A stretch of DNA of 64,000 nt, taken from assembly GCA_034670405.1 (NCBI GenBank), contig JAXDDX010000011.1:4575501-4639500 (forward strand), written 5' to 3'. Of the stretch, positions 24,534-35,168 are shown in pieces. This DNA comes from Hoplostethus atlanticus (Eukaryota > Chordata > Actinopteri > Trachichthyiformes > Trachichthyidae). Under the pieces are notes generated by a model. The model saw only the letters and a program-made list of their open reading frames with translations, searched no databases and was not told the DNA's origin. Numbering within the stretch: position 1 is the stretch's first letter; the number at the start of each line of letters is the position of its first letter. The position numbers were made by a program, and so were the translations under genes.

Positions 24534-27500
24534 CTAGGACCAAACAGTGAGGAATTACCAATTAAGAAGTTGAAACTAAACTAACCACAATCAGTGAGTC
24601 TGCCCTAACACCTTCCACAAGACTCGTTTCTTAGCCTGACAGCTCAAATTTAGATACCAGTGTGAAATACAAGCTGCATAACTCTTTAACCAGCCCCCCC
24701 CCCCCCCCGGGTTTGCTTCATATTTTATTGATGTATAAAAACAACTTTATTTACATGATTAAAAAAAAGTAATAAATACACTTGATTCAGCGCCCACACC
24801 CCAACCCCAAGTATGGAGGAACACTGCTCAATTCTCGTGTCGGTTCAGCAGGTCCAGAGGTCTTTGTCTGATTCCCATACCTATGTCGATTCCATAGAAC
24901 GGAGTCAGGCCCTTCCTGTTGCTTCAATAGGTTGCAATTCTCCAGCAAACTCTCTGCTCTGGAAACATAACATAAGGAACATAATGGGGAAGATTATCAG
25001 ATGACAAGATTTACAGGAATAGGATTATGGATGATTATGGAATGAGCAAAAGAGGTATTGTTTGTTTGTTCCATTTCTAGTTTTTCCACAAGATCATAAA
25101 AAAAAAAAAAAAAAAGTTTTAACCTTGCAAGCTTCTCGTCTGACAGCCGCTCACGAACACAAAGCTCCTGCTCCCTCTCTGCCAAAGGAAAGAGAAAAGA
25201 ATATTTAGATCACTCAATTTTCATGTCAGATAATGAAAATTGCTTCTTGGTGCATCTTTCTGAGACACATTCATGTTTGCGTTTCACTAGAAGGGTGAGA
25301 CTTCAAGGGCAGCAGCGCCCCTGCATTAAACATTGGTGCATCTCACTATCACTTCAGACTTGTGATGATGATGTTGACAAAAGGAGGTGTGTCATGCACA
25401 CCTAGATAAACCTTTTTATTAGCACGTAAAAGAGGAGTGAAACAAATGACAGATTTGAACAACTTCACTTATATACCCCCAATCAGACAGATGTACTATA
25501 AGAATAGAACGGTATACGATACCACACAATCCATATAGAATCAATAGCCATTAATCCTTCACGTTAAGTTTCTGGCCAGTGATCTGATGGTGGATCGTGG
25601 TTAAACCCCTATGCAGCACGATCCACACTGCAGAAGACAGGGGAGTAAAGCCACACTCACGCTCCAGCCTCTCCTCGCGTTCCTTCAGCGCCTTTTCTCT
25701 GTCCCGCAGCACCTGTTCCCTAAGTCTGAGCTCAGTGGCGGAGGGGGGGGCTGGCTCGGCAGGCCTGTGCACGGGACCGCCGGAGTCAGCCGACCTCCTC
25801 CGGAGACGTGCCTGCGCCTTCCTCCGCTCCTCAGCGACCATGTCGGCCAACAGGCTGCTCTGGAGTATGGACTCCACGGAGGGCCTTAGGTAGTCCTGGG
25901 AACAGAGACGAAGTGAATGTCTGACGTGCTCAAATAACACCCTAGGTTTGTTAAATAACGCATTTCAAACCTTCAAATGGAGCATTTTGCAAAGGAGGGT
26001 GTTGAGTTCCTCGGAGTATCGGTAGGGGATCCTTCTGAACTTCCCCTCTCGGATTTTCTCTGCCAGCTCTTTTTGGTTGTAAGCAGTAAAAGGAGGCCTA
26101 GACAGGAGCAATACAGGGGAAACGTGTCAGATCCACAGTAACACACTTGGCTGCAGGGGAATTCAGCTACAGCAAAAGAGTTAGCAAAACTTACGATAAT
26201 GCACAGAGTTCATACAGCAAACACCCCAGTGACCAAATATCGGACTTCTCGTTGTATGACATCCGGTTTATTTGTTCCTGAAAAAGAAAAGATACTTACA
26301 TATAGTGGCTAATGAGAAAGCTAGGATTTTCTTTCCCTAACAGAAACAGAGGTAAACATGGGAGGCATGGTTGGCCTTGGGGGATATCCAGCTAGGTTCA
26401 GCTTGAATTAGTGGCTGCTGAATTTTTAGTATCACAATAAAAGCCCAAGTCTGAGCGAGTGCAGAAACTACCTCAATAAGTCTTCCACTGTTTACTGGCA
26501 GTGTAATTCACCTTCTGCCCACTTGGAGGTCATGCTGACCTATCAAGCCTATCAAATGGTAATGAACAAGTGCTGTACGTGCTCAGACCTCCTGCATATC
26601 TTACATGATTTCCTGCACAACTCTCTTCAGGTTTGGATAATCTGCACACTTTGAAGTAGATGCCACATGTTTATAACAGGAGGAAATCTTAACTTAAACC
26701 TAACATGATACTTAATTGATCCCAAAAGTGTAATTCTCTTTTGCCACCGGGAGGTCAGAGGTCAGGGTCAGCTACAGAACAAAGAGCTGGTAGTAGTGTG
26801 TATGTAATGTGATGCATTATGTACGTCATGTGGAGGGACACTCGAGGAGAAGTAAACCAGTATAAACACAGGAATGGAACAGCATCAGAGCCTTGTCACT
26901 TCATCTGCTGTTGCCATGGAGAACACTGTTGCTCCAACAGCTATACGCTTTAACCAGTTAAAAGGCTGTCATTTGCCACGCTTAAATGGATGAGATTTTC
27001 AGTCTCCTCACCTGACCCTGCGAGTTAGATTAAAAAATTCATTCAAATTCATTCGTCATTAGGGATATTAACACTATAAAATAATCTTTGCTATGCATTA
27101 ATCCAGCCTAGCGTGTATGTCAACTATTTGAATCAAATTTACATTAAGAGTAAAGGTTCTGTTACATTTGTAGATACTGACTCTGCACCTGAGAAGACTC
27201 CATCAGGGGGGAGGATAATCGAGGGGAAGGGAACATCGATACAAACTCCACTGAAATCGACCAGCACTCCAAAAGGCGGTGTTAACACATCTGGGTACCG
27301 CAGGGGATTCCCCCGAGTGCAGAGTGAGGAGGAAGAGTAAAACAACAGTGTTGCTGCTCCAGAACACCTGAACAGGGCGAATGCTTGCCGTAGGATCATA
27401 TGTTGTTTGAGGAAAAGAAAGAAAGAAAGAAAGAAAAACCACGAACACAGCAGGGTTAATGACTCACTGGAGACATGTAGTAAGGCGTCCCAACAAAAGT

Positions 27501-29097
27501 CTTTGCGAAACTGGTGTCATGGTTCAGGATCCTCGCTAGACCGAAGTCGCCAAGCTTGACGTTCTGCTTGACGTCGAGGAAGATGTTGGCTGGTTTCAGG
27601 TCTCGGTGAAGCACGGTGGCACCGCCGTCGCTCCGTCTGTGGCACTCCTTCAGGGCTAATGTGAGCTGTGCCATGACCCGCAGGATGAACTGCTCCTCCA
27701 GATAGCGCCTGCCACATTTAAAAACACACACATGCACACACACCCACTTGCATTGAACATTACAGATACATGGTTTAAAGATGAAAAGTGCAGGTCCAAG
27801 AGTCTCTCGCCACATGCCTAAAACCAGGTGTATTCAAGGTCAGATAGATTTCGATGCTGGCGCGTGGTCTGTGTGGTTCTTCTACAGAAATACACAACCA
27901 CCAATCTGCATTAACCCACGGAGGATTGATGCCCACTCACCTTTCCTTGATGCACCTAGTGATGAGGCTGGAGAGGTCGCCGCCCTCGCAGTGCTCCATG
28001 ACAATGTACAGCGTGGCGTTGGTCCTGTCTATGATGCGGTCGTAGTACCGCACAATGTTTGGGTGCTTTAGTTCCCTCAGGAGGTTCACCTCGGAGACCA
28101 GCATCTGCTTTTCGCTCTCGGCCATGGTTCCATAGTCCAGCTCCTTCCACACTAGAATCTGCCACAACACCAAACGGGTCACATTAAACCAGCAAGCTTG
28201 GTATTCTATTGAACCAAAGAAACCAATACTTTAATACTTCTAGGGTGTTTACCTCCATTTTGAATATTCTAGAGACACAGCAATATTTGGTACTTATCTG
28301 CGTGCTGTTTTGACTGTTGTAATGTTGGTGATGTAGACAGTCAACTAACCGGTGCATGTACTGTAACCGCTCTGGGTAAAGTACTGGATAAAAACATCAA
28401 CTAAATGCCTAAAATGTTTATGCTGGTAATTAGGATCCTTGGTTAAGCTTTATGCTGTATGCCCACCCACCCATGTATGATCTCCTTTCAATAAACAGCA
28501 CCCTTTAGGGTAAATAAAAAACACTTTAAATACGTTTTATGTGGGTATGAGGGGAGAGACTGTTACAAACCTAATACAACCTATTAAGCAATGACAATGT
28601 TATGGTTCAAATTTCATTTAGGTGGTTAAAACACCCCATGTGGGCCTGCCAAAGGTTTACTAAGCAACTGTTACAAAAACTGGTTACACCGCGTTACACT
28701 GAACGCATCTCCATACAGCTAAAGCGTTGCAGATACGCGCTGCGTGTATAGTCGCTCGCTTTCTCGATTGAAGTGCCTTTTATAAAGCAAAAGACCGTAC
28801 AGTTTTCATAGTAAAGTATCAGCTGCCTGTGGTGAGTTTAGACCAGTCGTGTAGCAATACCGACGTTAATCAACTACCTATATTCAACGTTGGCAATTAG
28901 ATACGAGCTCCTGCCAGTCTGTTAGAAAGCCACGGAGGTGCCAACCCCTCGGTATCGACATACACCGTGGCTTGGAGCAAAAACGTGCGAACATTACTCA
29001 CTTTCCCGTCTGATTTCCTCCGTATTTTCTGGCATTTGCCGTAAGAACCAGAGCCTATGGTGTACAACACCTCGTAGTCCTCAACACGGGACGGCAT
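24358..29097 (-). CDS. nek2: NEK2, centrosomal mitotic Ser/Thr kinase (nine coding exons)
   Basis: NEK2 phosphorylates centrosome linker proteins to separate centrosomes at mitotic entry. Exons: 29097-29002, 28158-27941, 27708-27468, 26277-26195, 26097-25971, 25895-25661, 25178-25124, 24958 to about 24881, and 24533-24358. The first seven join in frame. The kinase domain shows [10 protein letters not shown], the lysine in VWKELDYG (K37), HRDLKPAN (D141), DFGLAR (D159) and [11 protein letters not shown] leucine-zipper-like coiled coil follows ([20 protein letters not shown]). The last exon keeps the PP1-docking KVHF, a KEN box (SKENH) and ends QILGIR. Human NEK2 is 445 aa. One problem: the best donor of exon 8 (GTATGG) is out of phase with the last exon, so the Nek2A-type junction is unresolved. 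Reading through exon 8 gives a 408-aa Nek2B-like form. Confidence 0.93.
24540..24786 (-). other. nek2: NEK2 last intron / alternative 3' UTR
   Basis: Short sequence between the Nek2B-like stop and the last exon. It holds two AATAAA signals and a C-run (about 24696-24709, G on the gene strand) just downstream of them, consistent with a G-rich region after a poly(A) site. Confidence 0.45.
24787..24958 (-). CDS. nek2: NEK2 exon 8, readable as a Nek2B-like terminal exon
   Basis: After the CAG acceptor it continues in frame [15 protein letters not shown], matching human RAENLLKNYSLLKE. A GTATGG donor at 24880 would end it at 24881. If unspliced, the frame runs to TGA at 24787-24789, and two AATAAA signals follow at 24746-24751 and 24724-24729. 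Mammalian and Xenopus Nek2B arise from use of a terminal exon in this same interval, so both uses are plausible here. Confidence 0.7.
25124..25178 (-). CDS. nek2: NEK2 exon 7
   Basis: A 55-nt exon reading [18 protein letters not shown], matching human [18 protein letters not shown], inside the coiled coil. Confidence 0.9.
25179..25660 (-). other. NEK2 intron 6
   Basis: A 482-bp intron containing copy 2 of a dispersed repeat piece (about 25421-25490). Nothing else recognised. Confidence 0.7.
25661..25895 (-). CDS. nek2: NEK2 exon 6
   Basis: It starts [11 protein letters not shown] (end of the kinase domain). A low-complexity linker rich in Ala/Pro/Arg follows, then the coiled coil [20 protein letters not shown]. 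It ends one base into a codon at GTGAGT. Confidence 0.93.
25971..26097 (-). CDS. nek2: NEK2 exon 5
   Basis: A 127-nt exon reading [20 protein letters not shown], then [20 protein letters not shown] and LK. The donor GTTTGA is weaker than its neighbours, but phase and homology support it. Confidence 0.92.
26195..26277 (-). CDS. nek2: NEK2 exon 4
   Basis: An 83-nt exon reading [19 protein letters not shown], then LLYELCAL; the APE-equivalent region and helix F aspartate. Donor is GTAAGT. Confidence 0.93.
26711..26772 (+). repeat. Dispersed repeat fragment (ttgatccc...aggtcagaggtcag)
   Basis: Shares gatccc, aattctcttttcacc-like and gaggtcagaggtcag-like words with 45546-45620 in an LPGAT1 intron. 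The pattern is familiar from interspersed repeats in many fish genomes; family not assigned. Confidence 0.5.
27410..27436 (+). repeat. (GAAA)n microsatellite
   Basis: About five GAAA units. Confidence 0.85.
27468..27708 (-). CDS. nek2: NEK2 exon 3
   Basis: Catalytic core: [41 protein letters not shown]. It ends at codon 185 on a GTGAGT donor. Confidence 0.95.
27941..28158 (-). CDS. nek2: NEK2 exon 2
   Basis: It begins [10 protein letters not shown] with the ATP-binding lysine K37, and includes [17 protein letters not shown] and the hinge [11 protein letters not shown]. It ends two bases into an arginine codon at GTGAGT. Confidence 0.95.
28159..29001 (-). other. NEK2 intron 1
   Basis: An 843-bp intron. 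It contains a diverged copy of the SINE-type tail near 28365-28412 and one member of the 55-bp repeat pair (28903-28957), close to the exon 1 donor. Confidence 0.75.
28903..28957 (+). repeat. 55-bp repeat, copy A
   Basis: Matches 33518-33572 at 54 of 55 positions in the same orientation (acgagctcctgcc ... gtatcg). Lies 44 bp inside the donor end of NEK2 intron 1. Identity unknown. Confidence 0.85.
29002..29097 (-). CDS. nek2: NEK2 exon 1
   Basis: It starts [10 protein letters not shown], nearly identical to human MPSRAEDYEV, and carries the glycine loop GSGSYG. It ends at codon 32 on a GTGAGT donor. Confidence 0.95.
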
Positions 29098-29470
29098 CTT
29101 GCGATCTAACCGAATCCAACGTTAGTAAGCTAACCGAGTTAACGTTAGGATACTTGATGTCAGTCAAACATTAACGTCAGTCGGCAGCTTCCGGGTTAGT
29201 TTGTTACTTTCTACTTTGGCTGTCTCAATTCCAGTTAATGGTAGCTTAATTCATCTATTGTTTAGCTTTTTGCTTGTTTGCTCGCCTGAGCGTGTGTGTA
29301 TTGCAGGCAACAAAACAGGAAGAAACTACTCTCGTTTTAAATCGGTGCCTAAATTCTCAAATACGATTGGCCTTCCCTCGTTGTACAGTGAATCCTGATT
29401 GGTCATTGCAATGACACAAGTTGTGAGGTTGCTAAGCGCCTGAATACCGCGAGAGTAGCGCGGGTAGCTA
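29098..29470 (-). promoter_or_regulatory. nek2: NEK2 5' UTR and promoter with two CCAAT boxes and CHR
   Basis: Reading in the gene direction there are CCAAT boxes at 29402-29398 and 29370-29366, 32 bp apart, then TTTAAA at 29341-29336, about 240 bp before the ATG. Paired NF-Y sites with that spacing followed by a cell-cycle homology region (TTTGAA or variants including TTTAAA) are the known architecture of G2/M promoters controlled by the DREAM and MuvB complexes. Human NEK2 is a G2/M gene. CpG-rich sequence (near 29446-29465) lies just upstream. Confidence 0.55.
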
Positions 29471-31530
29471 CAGTGCTCTGGACTCTCCACAAGGTGGCGC
29501 CAAAAACATGCAGTCAATGCAGGGCTTTCCCTAACTTTGGTCATTATAGCAAGGAAATTAAGCAAGGAGTTAAGTTAATTGAATTCTTTAGAATGGACAT
29601 TTGAATTGGAACACAATCAATCAAAGGCATAACTATGTTACTTTGATGATGGAATATAGGAGTAGGGGTTGTATCCCCATGTATCTTCACTAGGTTTCTC
29701 AAGGTCTATTGAATGCTAATTAGCATTTTGTATTGTTGATAGATAACGGATCAGTGACGTTTTTGCCCCGGTGGAGTGAGTGTCTGACTGCCCTATTAAT
29801 CAATGGCTGGGCAGCAGAGAGCAACAAACAATGTTAGCAGCTGACATTATAGAATTATAAATTATAATTATAAGTGTTTTAAATCAGTTTACACAATGAA
29901 ACAATATTCCCATTAAATTGTGAAATTGAGGAAGCAGATACAGAAAACTATAATCGCCCCCACTCGCTTAGCACAAAATATTAAATATTAAAAAGAGTAG
30001 GTGTCTAGAAAATGTATCAAATAAAGGTAAGAATAGCTCACTAAAAATACACAAGTAACTTCTGAGCATAAATTAAACGTTTTGTGTGTGTTCTAAAATC
30101 TAAAAAAAGTTTTAAAAAAAACTAAAAACCTCCCATGACTCCTGTTATGATGCTGTCTGTGAGTGACATTTACTGGACTCGTTAGCCTCGACATTAAATC
30201 CCACTATGAATATTCCCAAAAAAGGTCATTGTCATCAGAGCAGTTTCCATGGCTGCATGTAAAGCAACCTGGGAGGCTGATGGGTAATATTCTTGTCAGA
30301 TGAGAGTCACCATCTGAGAGGAGCAAGAAGCAGAGACCTCTCACTCTGCCCCTACTTCTGGGTCTGAGTCTCACTGAACACAACCCGATTGCGCTCTGAC
30401 GCCACCACCTTGGTACCTTGGACAAGCCGATCAATGCGCATGACAGTAGAGACTGAAATTCCTTATCTGAGGTGTCCTGACTATACATTTTCTCCTAGTG
30501 CCAATTTCCACTGAATTAAATAATAGTGAAATAATCCTAATTACCTCTCCTGACTAATCCTCGTTTTGCTGCGGACGCCCTGGAACCCCTCGGGGACCTC
30601 TGCGGCTCCCCGGACCCCAGTTTGGGAATCACTGCTTGATACTATTCAGCATTTACACCTGTAAGGGATGTGGAATGGATCTACAGGAATCATTTCAGGC
30701 TGGGCGAGACATGGATTTTAAACTTTTTCCCGCCGCCTCGAAGGAGAACACAGCGGTGCTCGTGTTCTTCCTCACTATTGCTCTCACGAGTCTTTAGCGT
30801 ATGCACGTGAACGTAGTGCCGCGGAGGGTTCGGCCAGCAGTCAGTGTCACACCCAACACGCTCTCTTGTCACAGTAGGGGCCCTGGAGAGTCGGCGAGGC
30901 CCGCGGCAGCTGCAGTGACATCCATTTGACTGGCTGCGAGCGCGAGGCTATTTCCGTCCCCCTTGCAGGTCACCCTGGCCTTCCTCTCCACAGCTGGAAG
31001 TTTTAGTGTTGCTGACTCAAGAGGCGCTACTGTTACCACGGCATTCGCTGGGGAACAAGGCGTGAAAATAGAGGGGGGGGGGCGGGGGACCTCGGGGAGC
31101 GGGGCCTGTGAAACAGTGTATTGCAGGTGTTGTGGGATCACCAGCGGTGCGTCTGGTGTGTGTGGAGGACACAGAGGTTCAGGCCTACATGCGTCAGCGA
31201 CATCACCCTAGAGACCTTGTCCACAGAGAGGTGAGCAGTACTGAGAATTAGGATTCTCTTACGCGCAGCAGAGTGGCCCGTCGCACATTTCATGCTCACT
31301 GCCCCTTGGCGCCCATTGGCTGCCTGAAGCAATGTGGCTGTCCCACAGTTAAAGTGCTTTAGGGTGGCTTTTGGGTGCACTGTGGTGTACCATCCCATCT
31401 AAGTCAGTGGGAATTAAGGTCCTAGTTGGCAGGGGTGCTGCTGGGAATTCTGGGCCTCAGCCCGTCATCACCTAACTTCTCTAAATGGCCCCCCCTAGAG
31501 TATTCCTTTCCCCACCCTATAGCAGCACCC
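29471..31530. other. Intergenic stretch with GC-rich block
   Basis: 29471-30540 is AT-rich with nothing recognised. 30570-30645 (ctcggggacc...cagtttgggaatcactgc) looks like the end of an interspersed repeat of a familiar fish/vertebrate style. 30860-31210 is GC- and CpG-rich with a G-run (about 31071-31081) and could be regulatory. Confidence 0.4.
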
Positions 31531-31539
31531 TTCATGTGG

Positions 31540-32047
31540 TGGGCGGGTCAAACTGAAGCCTTTAAAAACTCAATGTGTGCTGTTCTCTAAAAAACCACAT
31601 ACAGATAAGGTGGTCCTCCAGCTCCATGGACAAACTCTCCAGGCCTACAGCCAAGTTCCTGGGAGTGACCTTCCAAGAGAACATGAAGTGGAGTGCTCAC
31701 GTCGCCCAGATAGAGAGAGAGGCAAGAAAGAGACCGAACCACCTCAAAGTGCTGTGTAGGAGGCACGGTGGGGAAAAAACCCCTACTGCCATCCGAGTCC
31801 ACCAATCATACATACGACCGCTTTTTGAACCTGCAATGCCTGCCTGGTGAAATGTAGGGGGGAAAAAAACTTCAGATCATCCAGAGTCTTGCCATCAGGC
31901 ACCCTAAATACACAAACTGCAATCACACCCACCAGATATCTGGCTTGGTGACATTGGAGGAGAAAGTACCTCAACAGAGCTGAGATGAAGCCATCGCTCC
32001 AACCAGCCATACAAGAGGAAAGAACAGCCCCACCAAGATATCTCTCT
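31540..32047 (+). mobile_element. Degraded non-LTR retrotransposon (LINE) fragment, reverse-transcriptase 3' region
   Basis: On the plus strand a frame reads KFLGVTFQENMKWSAHVAQI, then TAIRVHQSYIRPLFE and PAMPAW, the pattern of the thumb region after the LINE reverse-transcriptase palm (YLGV..., I..SLIRP..EYA.P.W). Later frame pieces resemble KLQ.IQ..A.R. The frame is interrupted several times and no 5' part is present, so it is a truncated, dead copy. The clade is not decidable by eye. Confidence 0.7.
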
Positions 32048-33517
32048 AGCACTCCCTTGTCTTTTTTATTAAAACTTTAAAGTGAAATAATCAACAAAAC
32101 ATTTGATTAGTACTTTTAGGATCTTATGCCTTTTTTATTATTTTAACTTCAGTCCTTTTAGTAGTGGGGTAATCCTGTAGTGAATTATAAAGAAAAGAGA
32201 AAAAAAGTGTGTAAGAATAATGGAGAGTAGCTTCCTCCGGTGAGCAGCCATAGGAGACGGCCATGATGAGCAAGGTGAATGAAATTCAGTCAAGTTATTA
32301 TGCTGAGTGATAACCTGTCTCCCTGTAAACCTCCTCTCAAGGAACCGAGGGACCGAAGAGGGACCGAAGAGGGACCGTTAGTCCGGAGCTGTCCCTACGA
32401 GCACCAAGAATGTTGTTGTTGTTGAAAGAGATCTCTGGTGCTCGTCGCCAACGGGGACCAGAGCGCCGTAACGTAAACCGGTAGTCTCTCAGCGGTAGAC
32501 AGAGTAGTTAAGCGACGGGCAGAGGCCAGAGCAAACACAGGCTTCGGTTACCTGGAGACCAGCCTCGGCCAGCAGTCGGAGCGGGTAGGAAATGAGGAAG
32601 TTGACATTTACGGACAGGCGCGCATGTCACAGCGCAACACCAGAACCAGGGGCTGGGTGCTCTTTCCCCCCCCCCCCAAGGGAATTTGATGTGATATGTG
32701 AAATCCTACATGACCTAACTTCAGAGTCTTCCTTATTATAAAATATCATGAATAAAACAACGTCTGGACTTCTTGTTTGACAGGCTTCGACTGGATTTCC
32801 CTGATTTCCCCTGCAGAAAGCGTATTCTGCTCGATTAAAACCGTCAGCCAGGAAAAGAAAATGACCACTTGCATCGTGTACCTCAGTGGGTGCATATGTG
32901 AAAGAAAAGCAAAAGTTCGCAGTTGGGATTTTTATGATGTTTTATTCCAGCACAAGTTCTTTGTGTTGTAAAATGGCTGTGTAGCTAGGAATTAAAGGAG
33001 AAGTACAAAATGGAAAATTACAGACAGTTCTAGTAGATTTTGTGTTTATTTCCTAAAACCACATCTAGGAAAACAATTATTTTCCCTGCCTTCTTTGGAA
33101 ACGGTCAAAAAAAAAAAAAAGATGACGCGTCATTTCAAGACTCACATTGGAGGGGAATCTGATAGGGCGGCAGGATGAGACCACGTTACCCTGTCAGGTA
33201 ACCCCTTCTGCATTTCATACACAGCTCATGTACTTCCACAGAGGGCAGGCAGACAGGTAGGACTCAAATGCATCTTACATGCATTCGTTCAACGCCGCGA
33301 CCTCGCCTGGTGTAAGCCGGCAAACAAAATAACACACGGTTTATTTCCAAAAACCGTGACAACAGTAACGTTGGTAACGTCGGGGAGAGAATAGCTGCAT
33401 CGCTGCTGGGCCCTGCCAGAGTTTCCCTACAAAACGTGAAGAATGATCCCTTCCTCACCGGCCCAGTTTCAGCTTGACCCCTCCAAGCTTTTAAACGATT
33501 AACACCCCAAATACCTG

Positions 33518-33572
33518 ACGAGCTCCTGCCAGTCTGTTAGAAAGCCACGGAGGTGCCAACCCCTCAGTATCG
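33518..33572 (+). repeat. 55-bp repeat, copy B
   Basis: Same sequence as 28903-28957 with a single G/A difference. The flanks of the two copies do not match by eye. Confidence 0.85.
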
Positions 33573-33916
33573 GGGTGAACGCAGGTCTTCATATAGGGAT
33601 ACGGTCCACCAAGACATCAGGTCAGGCTGGATAGTCGCCATTCTGATTTCAAATCTCGAGCGGACCATTTACTTAAAGGGGCGGTGCGAGTTTGAAACTG
33701 GGCCCGTGCGTCACTGTGCAATGGGGGGGGTGGCGGCGTAGGAGCCAGGAGCCTGGCCTAGCTCTACTGTCATGAAGCACAAACAATAACATCCTGGTCA
33801 AGAGTTAAACAAAACTAAAAAAAAAGTACAGGGTAACACTGAGAAGTGACAGGGAAACCCTTCGCTTTCTTTTAAAACATTCATGATATTTTTTAAAACA
33901 AAACTGAAATATTACG

Positions 33917-33944
33917 GACAGAGAGAGAGAGAGAGAGAGAGAGA
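33917..33944 (+). repeat. (GA)n microsatellite
   Basis: Pure GA run. Confidence 0.9.
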
Positions 33945-34429
33945 TCATCATTCACAACAATGAAATTCTTCCTCAGCTTTGTTATGTACAAGATTAAACA
34001 TACCATGACATGAGGACGACAGTTCAAGTAATTTAAAAATGAAATAAAATATGACCACTAACGGTGAATCGCCGCCAAACTCTGACGTCACAGAGCAACA
34101 CGACATTTATTATTATATATCAAAAAAGGGGGGAAAAGACAACCACACACTCACTTAGGCAGGTTATGCTGTAAATTTACAGTAATGACACCTATAGTTC
34201 TGTAAGCCAAAATCTCTATTTTAGAATGCTGAACGTTAGGGTAGCTTCCTATAAAAATTATTCCCCCCCCCAGGTCCTTTTCCCACCCAAACGACCCTAA
34301 GCATATGGCTTAAATATTTGTAAAACTATGTAGTCCGATGGGGAAAACCAGCGTCTCTGCCTTTTCAGTCTGGCTCGCTGAGATGATCCTCGAGACAGAG
34401 GTCTACTCTGCTTTGTGTAGCTGCACATG

Positions 34430-34475
34430 GCTGTGTGTGTGTGTGTGTGCATGTATTTGTGTTGGTGTGTGTGTG
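34430..34475 (+). repeat. (TG)n-rich microsatellite
   Basis: Two TG runs with an interruption. Confidence 0.8.
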
Positions 34476-35023
34476 GGGGTGGGAGCAGAGGGAGGGGCGT
34501 TGTGAATCCAAGCAGAGGACCGTAGGGAGTTACTGTTGAGAGATTCGCTCTGCCCTGTGTGCCATCAGTGTTCCTTCATCAGCGCTTGGGCACGTCTCCG
34601 CCTCGGCCTACCTCGTCCTCCCCGTCACCTCCTAACCCCACGAGTCCGACGCGGGAACGGCCTTTCCTCGAGCCCCGACGTCGTAGCCAGCATCCCTTTA
34701 GGCCACCAGCACGGCCACCAGTGTAAACAAGATTCCCCTTTCTCAGTGAGCTCAGAATACTGCCTCGACAAAGACAGGCGGACACAGGAGAAACAACAAA
34801 AGAAAAAGACATCAACAACAAATACGATGGCCGTTGTTGTGGCGGGTTAGAGGGTAGAAGAACAAAACGTAAAAACGTCGACAGCTACCCTTCAGGAATA
34901 TCTCCTGGGGCGGGGAGCAGGAAGGGCAGTATGGATCCTTAGTGCAATGAAGGCCAGAGGAGAGGTCGGCTTTGGAGTCTCAACGTTCATTCAGCCCCTC
35001 TCTTTGGAAGGTGTGGCCAGCCG

Positions 35024-35041
35024 GCTAGCTAGCTAGCTAGC
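35024..35041 (+). repeat. (GCTA)n short tandem
   Basis: Perfect gctagcta tetranucleotide run; self-complementary. Confidence 0.85.
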
Positions 35042-35137
35042 GCCCCGACAGCGGTCCAGCGGGCTTGTTCTCGCCAGGAAGAATAAGGGCAGACATTATG
35101 CTTTTACTCACGTACGCACGGACTCACTCGCACATAA

Positions 35138-35164
<27 letters not shown>
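35138..35164 (+). repeat. (CA)n microsatellite
   Basis: About 13 CA units. Confidence 0.9.

Positions 35165-35168
<4 letters not shown>

Larger units (their letters stand above)
26278..27467 (-). other. NEK2 intron 3
   Basis: A 1.2-kb intron. It holds a 'ttgatccc..aattctctttt..gaggtcagaggtcag' repeat fragment (26711-26772), a stretch open on both strands (27113-27340) and a GAAA repeat (27410-27436). Confidence 0.7.

Noticed and set aside
30204-31211. Several 80-95 codon frames between NEK2 and LPGAT1
   Set aside because: No domain resemblance, both strands open in GC-rich sequence, no splice context.
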